DNA from: Citrobacter koseri ATCC BAA-895 | GTDB taxonomy: Bacteria > Pseudomonadota > Gammaproteobacteria > Enterobacterales > Enterobacteriaceae | NCBI RefSeq assembly: GCF_000018045.1 | Contig: NC_009792.1 | Location: forward strand, 1 to 64,000 | Direction: 5' to 3' | DNA: 64,000 nt | Part shown: piece after piece, positions 33,809 through 41,852 of the stretch | Layout of the letters: every line of letters begins with the position of its first letter | Position numbering within the stretch: position 1 is the first letter of the stretch | Translations under genes and position numbers: made by a program | The notes under the pieces: generated by a model | Database searches by the model: none | What the model saw: the letters and a program-made list of their open reading frames with translations, nothing else | What the model was told of the DNA's origin: nothing

Positions 33809-35035
33809 TTATCGTTCGGTTTCCGTCACCCAAAGCTGGCGGAAACCGTCAACCTCTTCCATCCACGCGATTAACGCCCCATCCGGCGAAAAAACAACGG
33901 CGTCCGCGGAAGGCGGGCTGTCATGACTCGCCGTTAAAAAGGCGATTGCTCCGCTCTGCGCGTCGCAGCAGGCAATGCGGTTTTCCAGCACAAACCCCAA
34001 CCACCGGCCTGACGGGTGCCAGTTGAACGCTGACTGAATATCGGTCGCGTTATGCGTAAGCTGGCGCGGCTCTCCCCCCTGCGCCGGGATCAGCCAGAGC
34101 TGAACAATACCGCGATCATCGCGCATCAAAAACGCAATGTCCGTGGCTTGCGGGTTACTCCGCACCCAATGTCGCGGAACGTTTACCAGCCCAGGGAAAA
34201 CGCGATCGTGCGTAAAGGTCAGACGGCGCTGAACAACGCCCGCAGGCGGCGCAGGCAGCGTTGATTCTGTTCCGGTCAGCGGCATATCGCCTGCCTGTTT
34301 CCAGCCTTTTTCATCCTGCGGCAACGCCACCAGAAACAGCTCCGGCACTTTTTCACCCTTCGCCGACAAGGTATCGCCAATAAACGCCAGCGCATGATCG
34401 CCTACCCAACCCTCTTCGTAGGCGCGGTTAATGTCATCGCTGCCTGGCCGTGGCGCCGGCGTGGTCTGGCTCACTAACACGCACCAGTGGCTGCCGCTGT
34501 ACTCCCGAGGATGCTGAACCGCCACCGTAACCGGGCCATACGGCACCGCAACGCCGACGTTACGCAAGTCCAGCGCCGGATCGCGCTCACGCAGTACATG
34601 GTCGTTATAGGTGAAGCTGACACGCTCGCCGTTCGGACTGAATACATGCACATGGCTGCCGCCGCGCAGCGCGCCGGGCGTATACGGCACGGTGATGTCC
34701 ATTGCATCCAGATTCGTCACGCGGTTTTGCGCCGCTATCACGCCGCGACGATGGTGGAAATCATAATGCCACGTCTCGTCCGGGTTCTCCGGGCCATGAA
34801 TGAACACATAGCGATCGTCTTGTGGATGAACGGTCACCACGCCAACGTGCGCGCCCTGCGTAGCGCGATAAATGACCTCAATCTCGCCAGTCCGTACGTT
34901 GACGCGCTCAATCGTCTCACCGGTAAACGAGGCGCCTGACGGACGCACATCAAAAACCAGCCACTGGCTGTCCGCCGTCCAGGTGTTGGTATTCGTAAGC
35001 TGATGATGACGCGAAGCGAAAGTGATTTGTTTCAT
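33809..35035 (-). CDS. yidR: DUF3748 beta-propeller-like protein
   Basis: A 408-residue protein with TolB-like beta-propeller repeats (TADSQWLVFDVRPSG; HVHVFSPNGERVSFTYND; SAFNWHPSGRWLGFV; AVVFSPDGALIAWM) and no clear signal peptide. Homologous to E. coli YidR; function unknown. The ATG at 35035 (MKQITFASRHH) matches the family. A perfect hairpin just upstream contains its probable ribosome binding site. Confidence 0.92.
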   Translation of the reverse strand: MKQITFASRHHQLTNTNTWTADSQWLVFDVRPSGASFTGETIERVNVRTGEIEVIYRATQGAHVGVVTVHPQDDRYVFIHGPENPDETWHYDFHHRRGVIAAQNRVTNLDAMDITVPYTPGALRGGSHVHVFSPNGERVSFTYNDHVLRERDPALDLRNVGVAVPYGPVTVAVQHPREYSGSHWCVLVSQTTPAPRPGSDDINRAYEEGWVGDHALAFIGDTLSAKGEKVPELFLVALPQDEKGWKQAGDMPLTGTESTLPAPPAGVVQRRLTFTHDRVFPGLVNVPRHWVRSNPQATDIAFLMRDDRGIVQLWLIPAQGGEPRQLTHNATDIQSAFNWHPSGRWLGFVLENRIACCDAQSGAIAFLTASHDSPPSADAVVFSPDGALIAWMEEVDGFRQLWVTETER

Positions 35036-35040
35036 GGAGA

Positions 35041-35071
35041 TACCCTGATGCGCGGTTTTCGCATCAGGGTA
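35041..35071 (-). promoter_or_regulatory. Perfect 12-bp hairpin covering the yidR ribosome binding site
   Basis: TACCCTGATGCG and CGCATCAGGGTA are exact inverted arms with a 7-base loop. On the minus strand the 3' arm holds AGGG, 8 bases before the yidR ATG, the best Shine-Dalgarno candidate. The stem could gate translation. Confidence 0.6.
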
Positions 35072-35370
35072 TAGCATTGGAAGAAATTAGCCTACCCGTT
35101 TAACGTCGCCGACCAGCAGGATATAAGAGAGATCCATTTGGGGAGGGTAGCTACCGCTTTTAAAAACTCAGAATATTAACTTACTAACAGTCATGTTATT
35201 GCGATATTTAACTAAAATGTTGGCAACAAAAAGTGAATTCAGGATGCTGCTAATGATAATACAGGTGATAATGAGTTTCATTCGCGATTATGGTTTGTTA
35301 ACATACCTGCCTGTTATAAACCAGTCTGCATCAATAAAATGGCCAGTGAAGGCCTCTTCCAGGCAGAGAT
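35072..35370. other. Non-coding boundary of the accessory iron-uptake block
   Basis: About 300 bases without a convincing gene. It becomes AT-rich from about 35160, holds the Fur box at 35267-35285 and an 18-base imperfect direct repeat (35321-35338, repeated at 35436-35453 inside the next gene). A short open frame here (35193-35435) has no ribosome site and overlaps the next gene. Confidence 0.6.
35267..35285. promoter_or_regulatory. Fur box upstream of the ChaN-TonB-receptor cluster
   Basis: GATAATGAGTTTCATTCGC matches the 19-base Fur consensus at 14 positions, including GATAATGA and TCATT. Another GATAAT lies 13 bases upstream (35254), extending the hexamer array. It is 86 bases before the ChaN-like start codon. 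Confidence 0.75.
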
Positions 35371-36249
35371 ATGCGAAAAAAAATAATCCTGACTTCTTTG
35401 ATAGCGTTAGCCAGTCTGAGCCTGAGCTCCTGTAGCCAGCCTGCATCAATAAACCAGAATAAACCATTACAAACAGCCTGTGTTTCTGACGGGCAAATAG
35501 TTGATTTAAAAAGCAATAAAACCATTACCAAACAAGAGCTTTTGGCTGAGCTTGCCGTTGCCCGGCAGCTTATTATTGGCGAAAAACACGATAATGCCGG
35601 ACATCATCAGATTGAGCTCTGGCTTATTCAAAACCTGCCCACCCGGCGACCACAGGGGAGTGTGCTGCTTGAGATGCTAACGGCAGACCAGCAGCCCCGC
35701 GTTAACCAGGTTAAACGCTGGCTGAAAGATGATCCCGTGGTCCGGGATGGCCGTATTCAGGAACTGCTTAACTGGCAAAAAGGGTGGCCCTGGGAGATGT
35801 ATGGCGACATAGTCATGCAGGCATTACGTGCGCCTTACCCTCTGCTCAATGCCAACATTGACCGGGATCGGGTAATGGCGCTGTACAAAAAAAACGAATT
35901 TCCTGAAGGGAAAAAATCCACAGCACCTGCGGTACAAGAAGCTCTGCGCGAAACCATCATAGCCATGCATGAAGGCAACATTGAAGGCCAGCAACTGGCG
36001 TCAATGCTCTCTGTTCAGCAACAGCGGGATCGCTACATGGCCCGCCAGCTTCTGGATGCCCCGGCTCCATCGTTGTTGATTGCAGGAGGTTATCACGCGT
36101 CAAAAAGTATCGGCGTACCGTTACACATAGAAGATCTCGCCCCCGGCACCCAGCCTGTGGTGTTGATGCTCGCAGAAAAAGGGATGAACATCACCGTAGA
36201 TCATGCTGACTACGTGTGGTTCGTGACGCCAGACACTGCAAAACGGTAA
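35371..36249 (+). CDS. ChaN-family (DUF399) lipoprotein, heme/iron-regulated type
   Basis: A 292-residue lipoprotein. The signal peptide ends in LSSC with the lipidation cysteine at residue 21. The rest is a ChaN-like domain: ARQLIIGEKHDNAGHHQIELW, SVLLEMLTADQQPRV, and near the end LLIAGGYHASKSIGVPLHI. The Campylobacter ChaN structure binds paired hemes and is encoded next to a TonB-dependent receptor, matching the setting here. It is the first gene of a four-gene cluster behind a Fur box. A role in holding or processing heme at the outer membrane is inference. Confidence 0.8.
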   Translation: MRKKIILTSLIALASLSLSSCSQPASINQNKPLQTACVSDGQIVDLKSNKTITKQELLAELAVARQLIIGEKHDNAGHHQIELWLIQNLPTRRPQGSVLLEMLTADQQPRVNQVKRWLKDDPVVRDGRIQELLNWQKGWPWEMYGDIVMQALRAPYPLLNANIDRDRVMALYKKNEFPEGKKSTAPAVQEALRETIIAMHEGNIEGQQLASMLSVQQQRDRYMARQLLDAPAPSLLIAGGYHASKSIGVPLHIEDLAPGTQPVVLMLAEKGMNITVDHADYVWFVTPDTAKR

Positions 36250-36256
36250 ACCATGG

Positions 36257-37045
36257 ATGATGAATATTCTCTACCTTCCACGACCGGCAAAATGGAGCGG
36301 CTGGTTTATCTGTTCACTGCTGCTTCATGGACTGCTTTTCCTTGCGTTTGTCTGGCGGTTTTCCGACGTACAGCCCGCCACGCCTCCTGCCCCGGCGATA
36401 ATGCTGCAATGGGCCGATAATATAGAGGCTCCTTCTTCTCCTCTTCCGCTTCCGGTGGGAATCGCTCAGCAGGAATCCGCAGCGGCAGAAGAAAAGCAGC
36501 AGGCTGAGGACAGGCAGCAGCGTCCTGTCACTGAAGACAGGGATGCGACCATTGAAATAACCAGGAAGAAAAAGGCATCCGACGGGGAAAAGAAAAAGCC
36601 ACGTCCGCCACGTAAGATAAAGGATCAAACCAGCGACAGCAGCCACGCAGCCGTTTCCAGTAATGCCGCGCCTCAGGCCCCGGTCGAATCATCCCGTATT
36701 GCTGCGCCTTTCAACAGCGACTCAGCGAAGCGAGACAATTCCGGTGCATCCTGGGAAAGCAGAGTGAAAGGCCACCTTAACCGTTATAAACGTTACCCAG
36801 GCGATGCCAGAAAACGCGCACGAACCGGCACAGCCATAGTGACTTTTACCGTTAACGCACAAGGCACCGTTGTCAGTAATTCTCTGGCAACGTCTTCAGG
36901 AACCCTCTCTCTCGATCGCGAAGCTGTTGCCGTTTTAGAACGCGCTCAACCACTTCCCAGACCACCAGCTGAAATATTAGAGGGAGGCTTCTTTAAAGTA
37001 AAAATGCCGATTACCTTTGATCTGACGGAGTTAAGGGAAAATTAG
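36257..37045 (+). CDS. TonB-family energy-transducing protein
   Basis: A 262-residue TonB paralog: one N-terminal transmembrane helix with the S-x3-H motif (S20-LLL-H24), a long periplasmic spacer rich in Lys, Glu and Pro (EITRKKKASDGEKKKPRPPR), and a C-terminal TonB domain (YKRYPGDARKRARTGTAIVTF; GTLSLDREAVAVLERAQPLPRPP as LDREAVAVLERAQPLP). It starts 7 bases after the ChaN-like gene; ATG at 36257 or 36260 are both possible and the ribosome site is weak. Lying beside a receptor it is probably dedicated to that receptor, like HasB for HasR. Confidence 0.88.
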   Translation: MMNILYLPRPAKWSGWFICSLLLHGLLFLAFVWRFSDVQPATPPAPAIMLQWADNIEAPSSPLPLPVGIAQQESAAAEEKQQAEDRQQRPVTEDRDATIEITRKKKASDGEKKKPRPPRKIKDQTSDSSHAAVSSNAAPQAPVESSRIAAPFNSDSAKRDNSGASWESRVKGHLNRYKRYPGDARKRARTGTAIVTFTVNAQGTVVSNSLATSSGTLSLDREAVAVLERAQPLPRPPAEILEGGFFKVKMPITFDLTELREN

Positions 37046-37066
37046 CGACTCTGGTTCGTTTAACTG

Positions 37067-37085
37067 AAATTTGATATTCATTTTT
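37067..37085. promoter_or_regulatory. Weak Fur-box-like site before the receptor gene
   Basis: AAATTTGATATTCATTTTT matches the 19-base Fur consensus at 12 positions, with a good right half (GATATTCATT). The gap from TonB to the receptor (37046-37209) is AT-rich and may hold a second promoter. Confidence 0.35.
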
Positions 37086-37209
37086 ATGCTGAACATTTTA
37101 TCAGACTTCACTGCTGTCGAAAAAATCAAGAAAACGTCAGAGAAGTTTTATTAAAAAAATAAACAAAGATCTGGATCTTTTATTTATTACGATACTTCTA
37201 AGGATATGT

Positions 37210-39471
37210 ATGAACATTATTAAACTGGCCATCGGCTCAGGCATATTATTGCTCAACTGCGGTGCTTACGCACAATCCATCAGTGAAAAAACAGGTACCG
37301 ATAAAAAAGGAGCGGCAGAATTCAGCCCGCTCAACGTTTCTATCGGGAAGACGACCAGTGAGCAGGAGGCTCTTGAGAAAACAGGCGCGACCAGTTCCCG
37401 GACAACGGACAAAAACCTGCAATCACTCGACGCAACGCTGCGCAGCATGCCCGGTACTTATACCCAAATCGATCTAGGCCAGGGAGCAGTAAGTGTGAAT
37501 ATTCGCGGCATGAGCGGATTTGGCCGCGTAAACACTATGGTGGACGGTATCACCCAAAGTTTTTACGGCTCCTCAACCTCCGGTACCACTGCACATGGCT
37601 CAACCAACAATATGGCTGGCGTACTTATCGACCCTAATTTTCTGGTAGCAGTTGATGTTACGCGCGGCGACAGCAGTGGCCCGGCAGGAGTCAACGCCCT
37701 GGCCGGTAGTGCAAACATGCGTACTATTGGCGTTGACGATGTGATATTTAACGGTAATACATATGGCCTTCGTTCACGTTTCTCAGTCGGCAGCAATGGG
37801 CTTGGGCGCAGCGGAATGATCGCCGTCGGTGGAAAAACCGACGCTTTTACGGATACAGGCAGCGTTGGCGTTATGGCCGCTGTGAGCGGCAGTTCTGTTT
37901 ACTCTAATTTCTCAAATGGCTCTGGAATTAACAGCAAAGAGTTTGGTTATGATAAATATATGAAGCAGAACCCCAAATCCCAACTGTATAAAATGGATAT
38001 CAGACCAGACGAATTTAACAGCTTCGAACTTTCCGCTCGAACCTATGAAAATAAATTTACACGTCGTGATATAACCAGTGACGACTATTACATTAAATAT
38101 CATTACACCCCTTTTTCTGAATTAATTGACTTTAACGTAACGGCCAGTACCAGCCGCGGTAATCAAAAGTATCGTGATGGCTCGCTGTATACTTTCTACA
38201 AAACCTCAGCGCAAAATCGTTCTGACGCGCTGGATATCAACAATACCAGCCGGTTCACTATCGCGGACAATGACCTGGAGTTTATGCTGGGCAGCAAACT
38301 GATGCGTACCCGCTATGACCGAACCATTCACTCAGCGGCGGGCGACCCGAAAGCGAATCAGGAAGCGATCGAGAACAATCCGTTCGCACCCTCCGGCCAG
38401 CAGGATATTTCAGCGCTGTATACCGGGCTGAAGGTTACGCGCGGCATCTGGGAGGCAGATTTCAATCTCAACTACACACGTAACAGGATCACAGGGTACA
38501 AGCCCGCCTGCGATTCACGCGTTATCTGCGTGCCACAGGGTAGCTACGATATTGACGATAAGGAGGATGGCTTCAACCCTTCAGTTCAGCTTTCTGCTCA
38601 GGTAACACCATGGCTTCAGCCGTTCATTGGCTACAGCAAATCCATGCGCGCCCCGAACATCCAGGAGATGTTCTTCTCTAATTCAGGAGGCGCATCCATG
38701 AACCCATTCCTGAAGCCTGAACGTGCAGAAACCTGGCAGGCGGGTTTTAACATTGATACCAGAGATTTACTGGTCGAACAGGATGCCCTGCGCTTTAAGG
38801 CTCTGGCGTACCGCAGCAGGATCCAGAACTACATCTACAGCGAGTCTTATCTGGTTTGTTCTGGAGGTCGTAAATGCAGTATGGCTGAGGTGATTGGCAA
38901 TGACTGGGAGGGCATGAGCGATGAATACAGCGACAATATGTACATCTACGTTAACTCGGCAAGCGACGTTATCGCAAAGGGCTTCGAACTGGAGATGGAT
39001 TATGATGCAGGTTTTGCTTTTGGCCGACTCTCTTTCAGCCAGCAGCAAACAGACCAGCCAACCTCCATCGCCAGCACCTACTTTGGCGCAGGGGATATGA
39101 CCGAACTGCCCAGAAAATACATGACGCTGGATACCGGTGTTCGCTTCTTCGATAACGCGTTGACCCTGGGCACTATCATAAAATACACAGGCAAAGCTCG
39201 TCGCCTGTCGCCTGATTTTGAGCAGGACGAACATACCGGCGCAATAATCAAACAGGATTTGCCGCAGATCCCAACGATTATCGATCTCTATGGTACTTAC
39301 GAGTACAACCGCAATCTGACACTGAAACTTTCGGTACAAAACCTGATGAACAGAGATTATTCGGAGGCGCTGAATAAGCTCAACATGATGCCAGGTCTTG
39401 GTGACGAGACCCACCCAGCCAATTCCGCGCGTGGCAGAACATGGATATTTGGCGGGGACATTCGTTTCTGA
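37210..39471 (+). CDS. TonB-dependent outer-membrane receptor, candidate heme receptor
   Basis: A 753-residue receptor. Signal peptide to about residue 22 (LLNCGAYAQS); plug domain about residues 55-175 (SLDATLRSMPGTYTQ, SVNIRGMSGFGRVNTMVDGI in outline, VTRGDSSGPAGVNALAGSAN); then a 22-strand beta-barrel ending LFDG-like in the terminal aromatic residue (FGGDIRF). Heme-receptor-like FRAP and NPxL motifs occur as M479-R480-A-P and N498-P-F-L501, but no histidine lies between them, unlike classical heme receptors. CSGGRKCS may form a loop disulfide. It sits with its own TonB and a YncE-like propeller. Heme, a siderophore or a host protein are all possible ligands. Confidence 0.9.
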   Translation: MNIIKLAIGSGILLLNCGAYAQSISEKTGTDKKGAAEFSPLNVSIGKTTSEQEALEKTGATSSRTTDKNLQSLDATLRSMPGTYTQIDLGQGAVSVNIRGMSGFGRVNTMVDGITQSFYGSSTSGTTAHGSTNNMAGVLIDPNFLVAVDVTRGDSSGPAGVNALAGSANMRTIGVDDVIFNGNTYGLRSRFSVGSNGLGRSGMIAVGGKTDAFTDTGSVGVMAAVSGSSVYSNFSNGSGINSKEFGYDKYMKQNPKSQLYKMDIRPDEFNSFELSARTYENKFTRRDITSDDYYIKYHYTPFSELIDFNVTASTSRGNQKYRDGSLYTFYKTSAQNRSDALDINNTSRFTIADNDLEFMLGSKLMRTRYDRTIHSAAGDPKANQEAIENNPFAPSGQQDISALYTGLKVTRGIWEADFNLNYTRNRITGYKPACDSRVICVPQGSYDIDDKEDGFNPSVQLSAQVTPWLQPFIGYSKSMRAPNIQEMFFSNSGGASMNPFLKPERAETWQAGFNIDTRDLLVEQDALRFKALAYRSRIQNYIYSESYLVCSGGRKCSMAEVIGNDWEGMSDEYSDNMYIYVNSASDVIAKGFELEMDYDAGFAFGRLSFSQQQTDQPTSIASTYFGAGDMTELPRKYMTLDTGVRFFDNALTLGTIIKYTGKARRLSPDFEQDEHTGAIIKQDLPQIPTIIDLYGTYEYNRNLTLKLSVQNLMNRDYSEALNKLNMMPGLGDETHPANSARGRTWIFGGDIRF

Positions 39472-39539
39472 TGACAATTTCCGCCAGGTTCAGACAGTAC
39501 GTTTTCTCTCTTATGTCAATTTTATTGCAGGAACGAAAA

Positions 39540-40715
39540 ATGAATATTTTCACTTTATCCAAAGCACCGCTATACCTGTTAATTTCACTATTTTTACCCA
39601 CGATGGCCATGGCTATCGATCCACCTGAACGCGAACTTTCGCGATTTGCCTTGAAAACGAATTACCTTCAGTCCCCTGATGAAGGCGTCTATGAACTGGC
39701 GTTTGATAATGCCAGTAAAAAGGTGTTTGCAGCAGTCACCGATCGTGTAAATCGTGAAGCCAATAAAGGCTATCTGTATTCGTTTAATTCAGATTCGCTG
39801 AAAGTCGAAAATAAATACACGATGCCATACCGGGCATTTTCGCTGGCGATAAATCAGGATAAACATCAGCTCTATATCGGACACACCCAGTCAGCGTCCC
39901 TGCGTATCAGTATGTTTGACACCTCAACCGGCAAACTGGTAAGAACCAGCGACAGGTTAAGTTTTAAAGCGGCAAACGCTGCAGATTCGCGTTTTGAGCA
40001 TTTGCGCCATATGGTTTACAGCCAGGATTCCGATACCCTGTTTGTGAGTTATAGCAATATGCTGAAAACGGCCGAGGGCATGAAGCCTCTGCATAAGCTG
40101 TTAATGCTCGACGGGACGACGCTTGCCTTAAAAGGCGAGGTTAAGGATGCTTACAAAGGTACAGCGTATGGTCTGACGATGGATGAAAAAACACAGAAAA
40201 TCTACGTTGGCGGAAGAGATTACATCAACGAAATTGATGCGAAAAATCAGACGCTGCTGCGTACCATCCCGTTGAAAGATCCGAGACCACAAATCACAAG
40301 TGTGCAGAACCTGGCGGTGGACTCCGCTTCTGACCGTGCCTTTGTGGTGGTATTCGACCATGACGATCGCTCCGGTACAAAAGATGGACTCTATATTTTT
40401 GACTTACGCGACGGTAAACAGCTTGGCTATGTGCACACAGGAGCCGGAGCTAACGCGGTGAAATACAATCCGAAATATAACGAACTGTATGTCACCAACT
40501 TCACCAGCGGCACCATCAGCGTAGTGGATGCCACCAAATACAGCATCACCCGTGAATTTAACATGCCAGTCTACCCAAACCAGATGGTGTTATCGGACGA
40601 CATGGATACCCTTTACATTGGCATCAAAGAAGGCTTTAACCGCGACTGGGATCCAGATGTGTTTGTAGAAGGGGCTAAAGAACGCATTCTGAGCATTGAT
40701 TTGAATAAGTCGTGA
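39540..40715 (+). CDS. YncE-like periplasmic beta-propeller protein
   Basis: A 391-residue protein with a signal peptide (LYLLISLFLPTMAMAID) and YncE/YVTN-type propeller repeats: VYELAFDNASKKVFAAVTD, AFSLAINQDKHQLYIGHT, TAYGLTMDEKTQKIYVGG, AVKYNPKYNELYVTNFTSG, QMVLSDDMDTLYIGIKEG. The ATG at 39540 follows GCAGGAACG and gives a good signal peptide; a longer in-frame start at 39441 overlaps the receptor. E. coli yncE is Fur-controlled and lies next to receptor gene yncD, so the pairing with a receptor recurs here. Its biochemical role is not known. Confidence 0.85.
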   Translation: MNIFTLSKAPLYLLISLFLPTMAMAIDPPERELSRFALKTNYLQSPDEGVYELAFDNASKKVFAAVTDRVNREANKGYLYSFNSDSLKVENKYTMPYRAFSLAINQDKHQLYIGHTQSASLRISMFDTSTGKLVRTSDRLSFKAANAADSRFEHLRHMVYSQDSDTLFVSYSNMLKTAEGMKPLHKLLMLDGTTLALKGEVKDAYKGTAYGLTMDEKTQKIYVGGRDYINEIDAKNQTLLRTIPLKDPRPQITSVQNLAVDSASDRAFVVVFDHDDRSGTKDGLYIFDLRDGKQLGYVHTGAGANAVKYNPKYNELYVTNFTSGTISVVDATKYSITREFNMPVYPNQMVLSDDMDTLYIGIKEGFNRDWDPDVFVEGAKERILSIDLNKS

Positions 40716-40720
40716 TCGGA

Positions 40721-40752
40721 CCGTTCCCCCGTCAAACTGGCCGGGGGAACGG
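40721..40752. terminator. Stem-loop at the end of the iron-uptake cluster
   Basis: CCGTTCCCCC and GGGGGAACGG form a 10-bp stem 6 bases after the YncE-like stop. No U-run follows on either strand, so it may be a processing or stability hairpin instead of a true terminator. Confidence 0.5.
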
Positions 40753-40828
40753 CAAACCAGCGAAGTACTGTAGTCCGCCGCGTCAGCGGGTTCCCGGATG
40801 GCGGTTTCTCTTAATCCAGGCCAGCCAC

Positions 40829-41641
40829 TTAATTCAGCACAAATTTCTCAATTGCGTATGCCACACCGTCTTCCAGGTTGGATTTAGTGACAAAATTAGC
40901 CACCTCTTTCACCGACGGAATCGCGTTGTCCATCGCCACCCCCATGCCTGCATATTCGATCATCGCGATGTCGTTTTCCTGATCGCCAATCGCCATGATT
41001 TCTTCCGGCTTGATCCCCAGCGCATCGGCCAGCGACTTCACGCCAGTGCCTTTATTGACGCGTTTATCCAGGATTTCGAGGAAGTACGGCGCACTTTTTA
41101 ACACGGTATATTTCTCTTTTACTTCCGCCGGAATACGCGCAATGGCCTGATCAAGGATGACGGGTTCATCAATCATCATCACTTTCAGGAACTGCGTTGC
41201 CGGGTCCATTTTCTCCGCTTCACAGAACACCAGCGGAATGGTGGCGACATAGGATTCATGTACGGTGTAGTAGCTGATATCACGGTTTGCGGTGTACAGC
41301 GTGTTGCGATCCAGCGCGTGGAAGTGTGAGCCGACTTCGCGGGACAACTTCTCCAGAAAGCGGTAATCGTCATAGCTCAGCGCCGTTTGCGCAACGGTAC
41401 TGCCATCGCCCGCTTTCTGCACCAGCGCGCCATTGTAGGTGATGCAGTAGTCGCCGGGTTGTTCCATGTGAAGCTCTTTCAGATAGCTATGGACACCCGC
41501 ATACGGACGGCCAGTGGTCAGCACCACGTTAACGCCACGGGCGCGCGCGGCGGCAATCGCCGTTTTTACCGCAGGTGAAATGGTGTGATCGGGCAGCAAA
41601 AGGGTGCCATCCATATCGATAGCAATGAGTTTGATAGCCAT
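40829..41641 (-). CDS. yidA: HAD-family (Cof-type) sugar phosphatase
   Basis: A 270-residue Cof-type HAD phosphatase, same length as E. coli YidA. Motif I is IAIDMDGTLLLPDH (nucleophile and acid/base Asp), motif II LTTGRPYAG, and motifs III/IV end in IMAIGDQENDIAMIEYAG. It dephosphorylates sugar phosphates such as erythrose 4-phosphate in E. coli. In E. coli yidB lies between it and gyrB; here it does not. Confidence 0.96.
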   Translation of the reverse strand: MAIKLIAIDMDGTLLLPDHTISPAVKTAIAAARARGVNVVLTTGRPYAGVHSYLKELHMEQPGDYCITYNGALVQKAGDGSTVAQTALSYDDYRFLEKLSREVGSHFHALDRNTLYTANRDISYYTVHESYVATIPLVFCEAEKMDPATQFLKVMMIDEPVILDQAIARIPAEVKEKYTVLKSAPYFLEILDKRVNKGTGVKSLADALGIKPEEIMAIGDQENDIAMIEYAGMGVAMDNAIPSVKEVANFVTKSNLEDGVAYAIEKFVLN

Positions 41642-41718
41642 GAGTTCCCCGGATTAAATGAGTCCGTCCTCATGCTAACGCGATTCCGCTCAAAAAACAG
41701 CAACGAAAAGGGGGATAG

Positions 41719-41743
41719 AAAGGGGAACCAGGATTCCCCTTTT
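41719..41743. terminator. Terminator hairpin downstream of gyrB
   Basis: AGGGGAA-CCAGGA-TTCCCCT with a T-run on the + strand and TTTCT on the minus strand. It separates gyrB (minus) from yidA. Confidence 0.6.
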
Positions 41744-41752
41744 GCAGATCGG

Positions 41753-41843
41753 TTGTAGGCCGGATAAGGCCTAAGCCGCCATCCGGCAAAGGCTGACGAA
41801 CAGCCTGATGGCGCTTCGCTTATCAGGCCTACAGGAGAGGCCT
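41753..41843. repeat. BIME between yidA and gyrB
   Basis: TGTAGGCCGGATAAGG...CCGCCATCCGGCA (Z-type) followed by GCCTGATGGCGCTTCGC-TTATCAGGCCTACAGG (Y-type) in the opposite orientation. Confidence 0.9.
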
Positions 41844-41852
41844 ACAAGCTGA

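Noticed and set aside
35193..35435. 80-codon + strand frame before the ChaN-like gene
   Set aside because: Crosses the Fur box, has no ribosome site and overlaps the signal peptide of the real gene in another frame.
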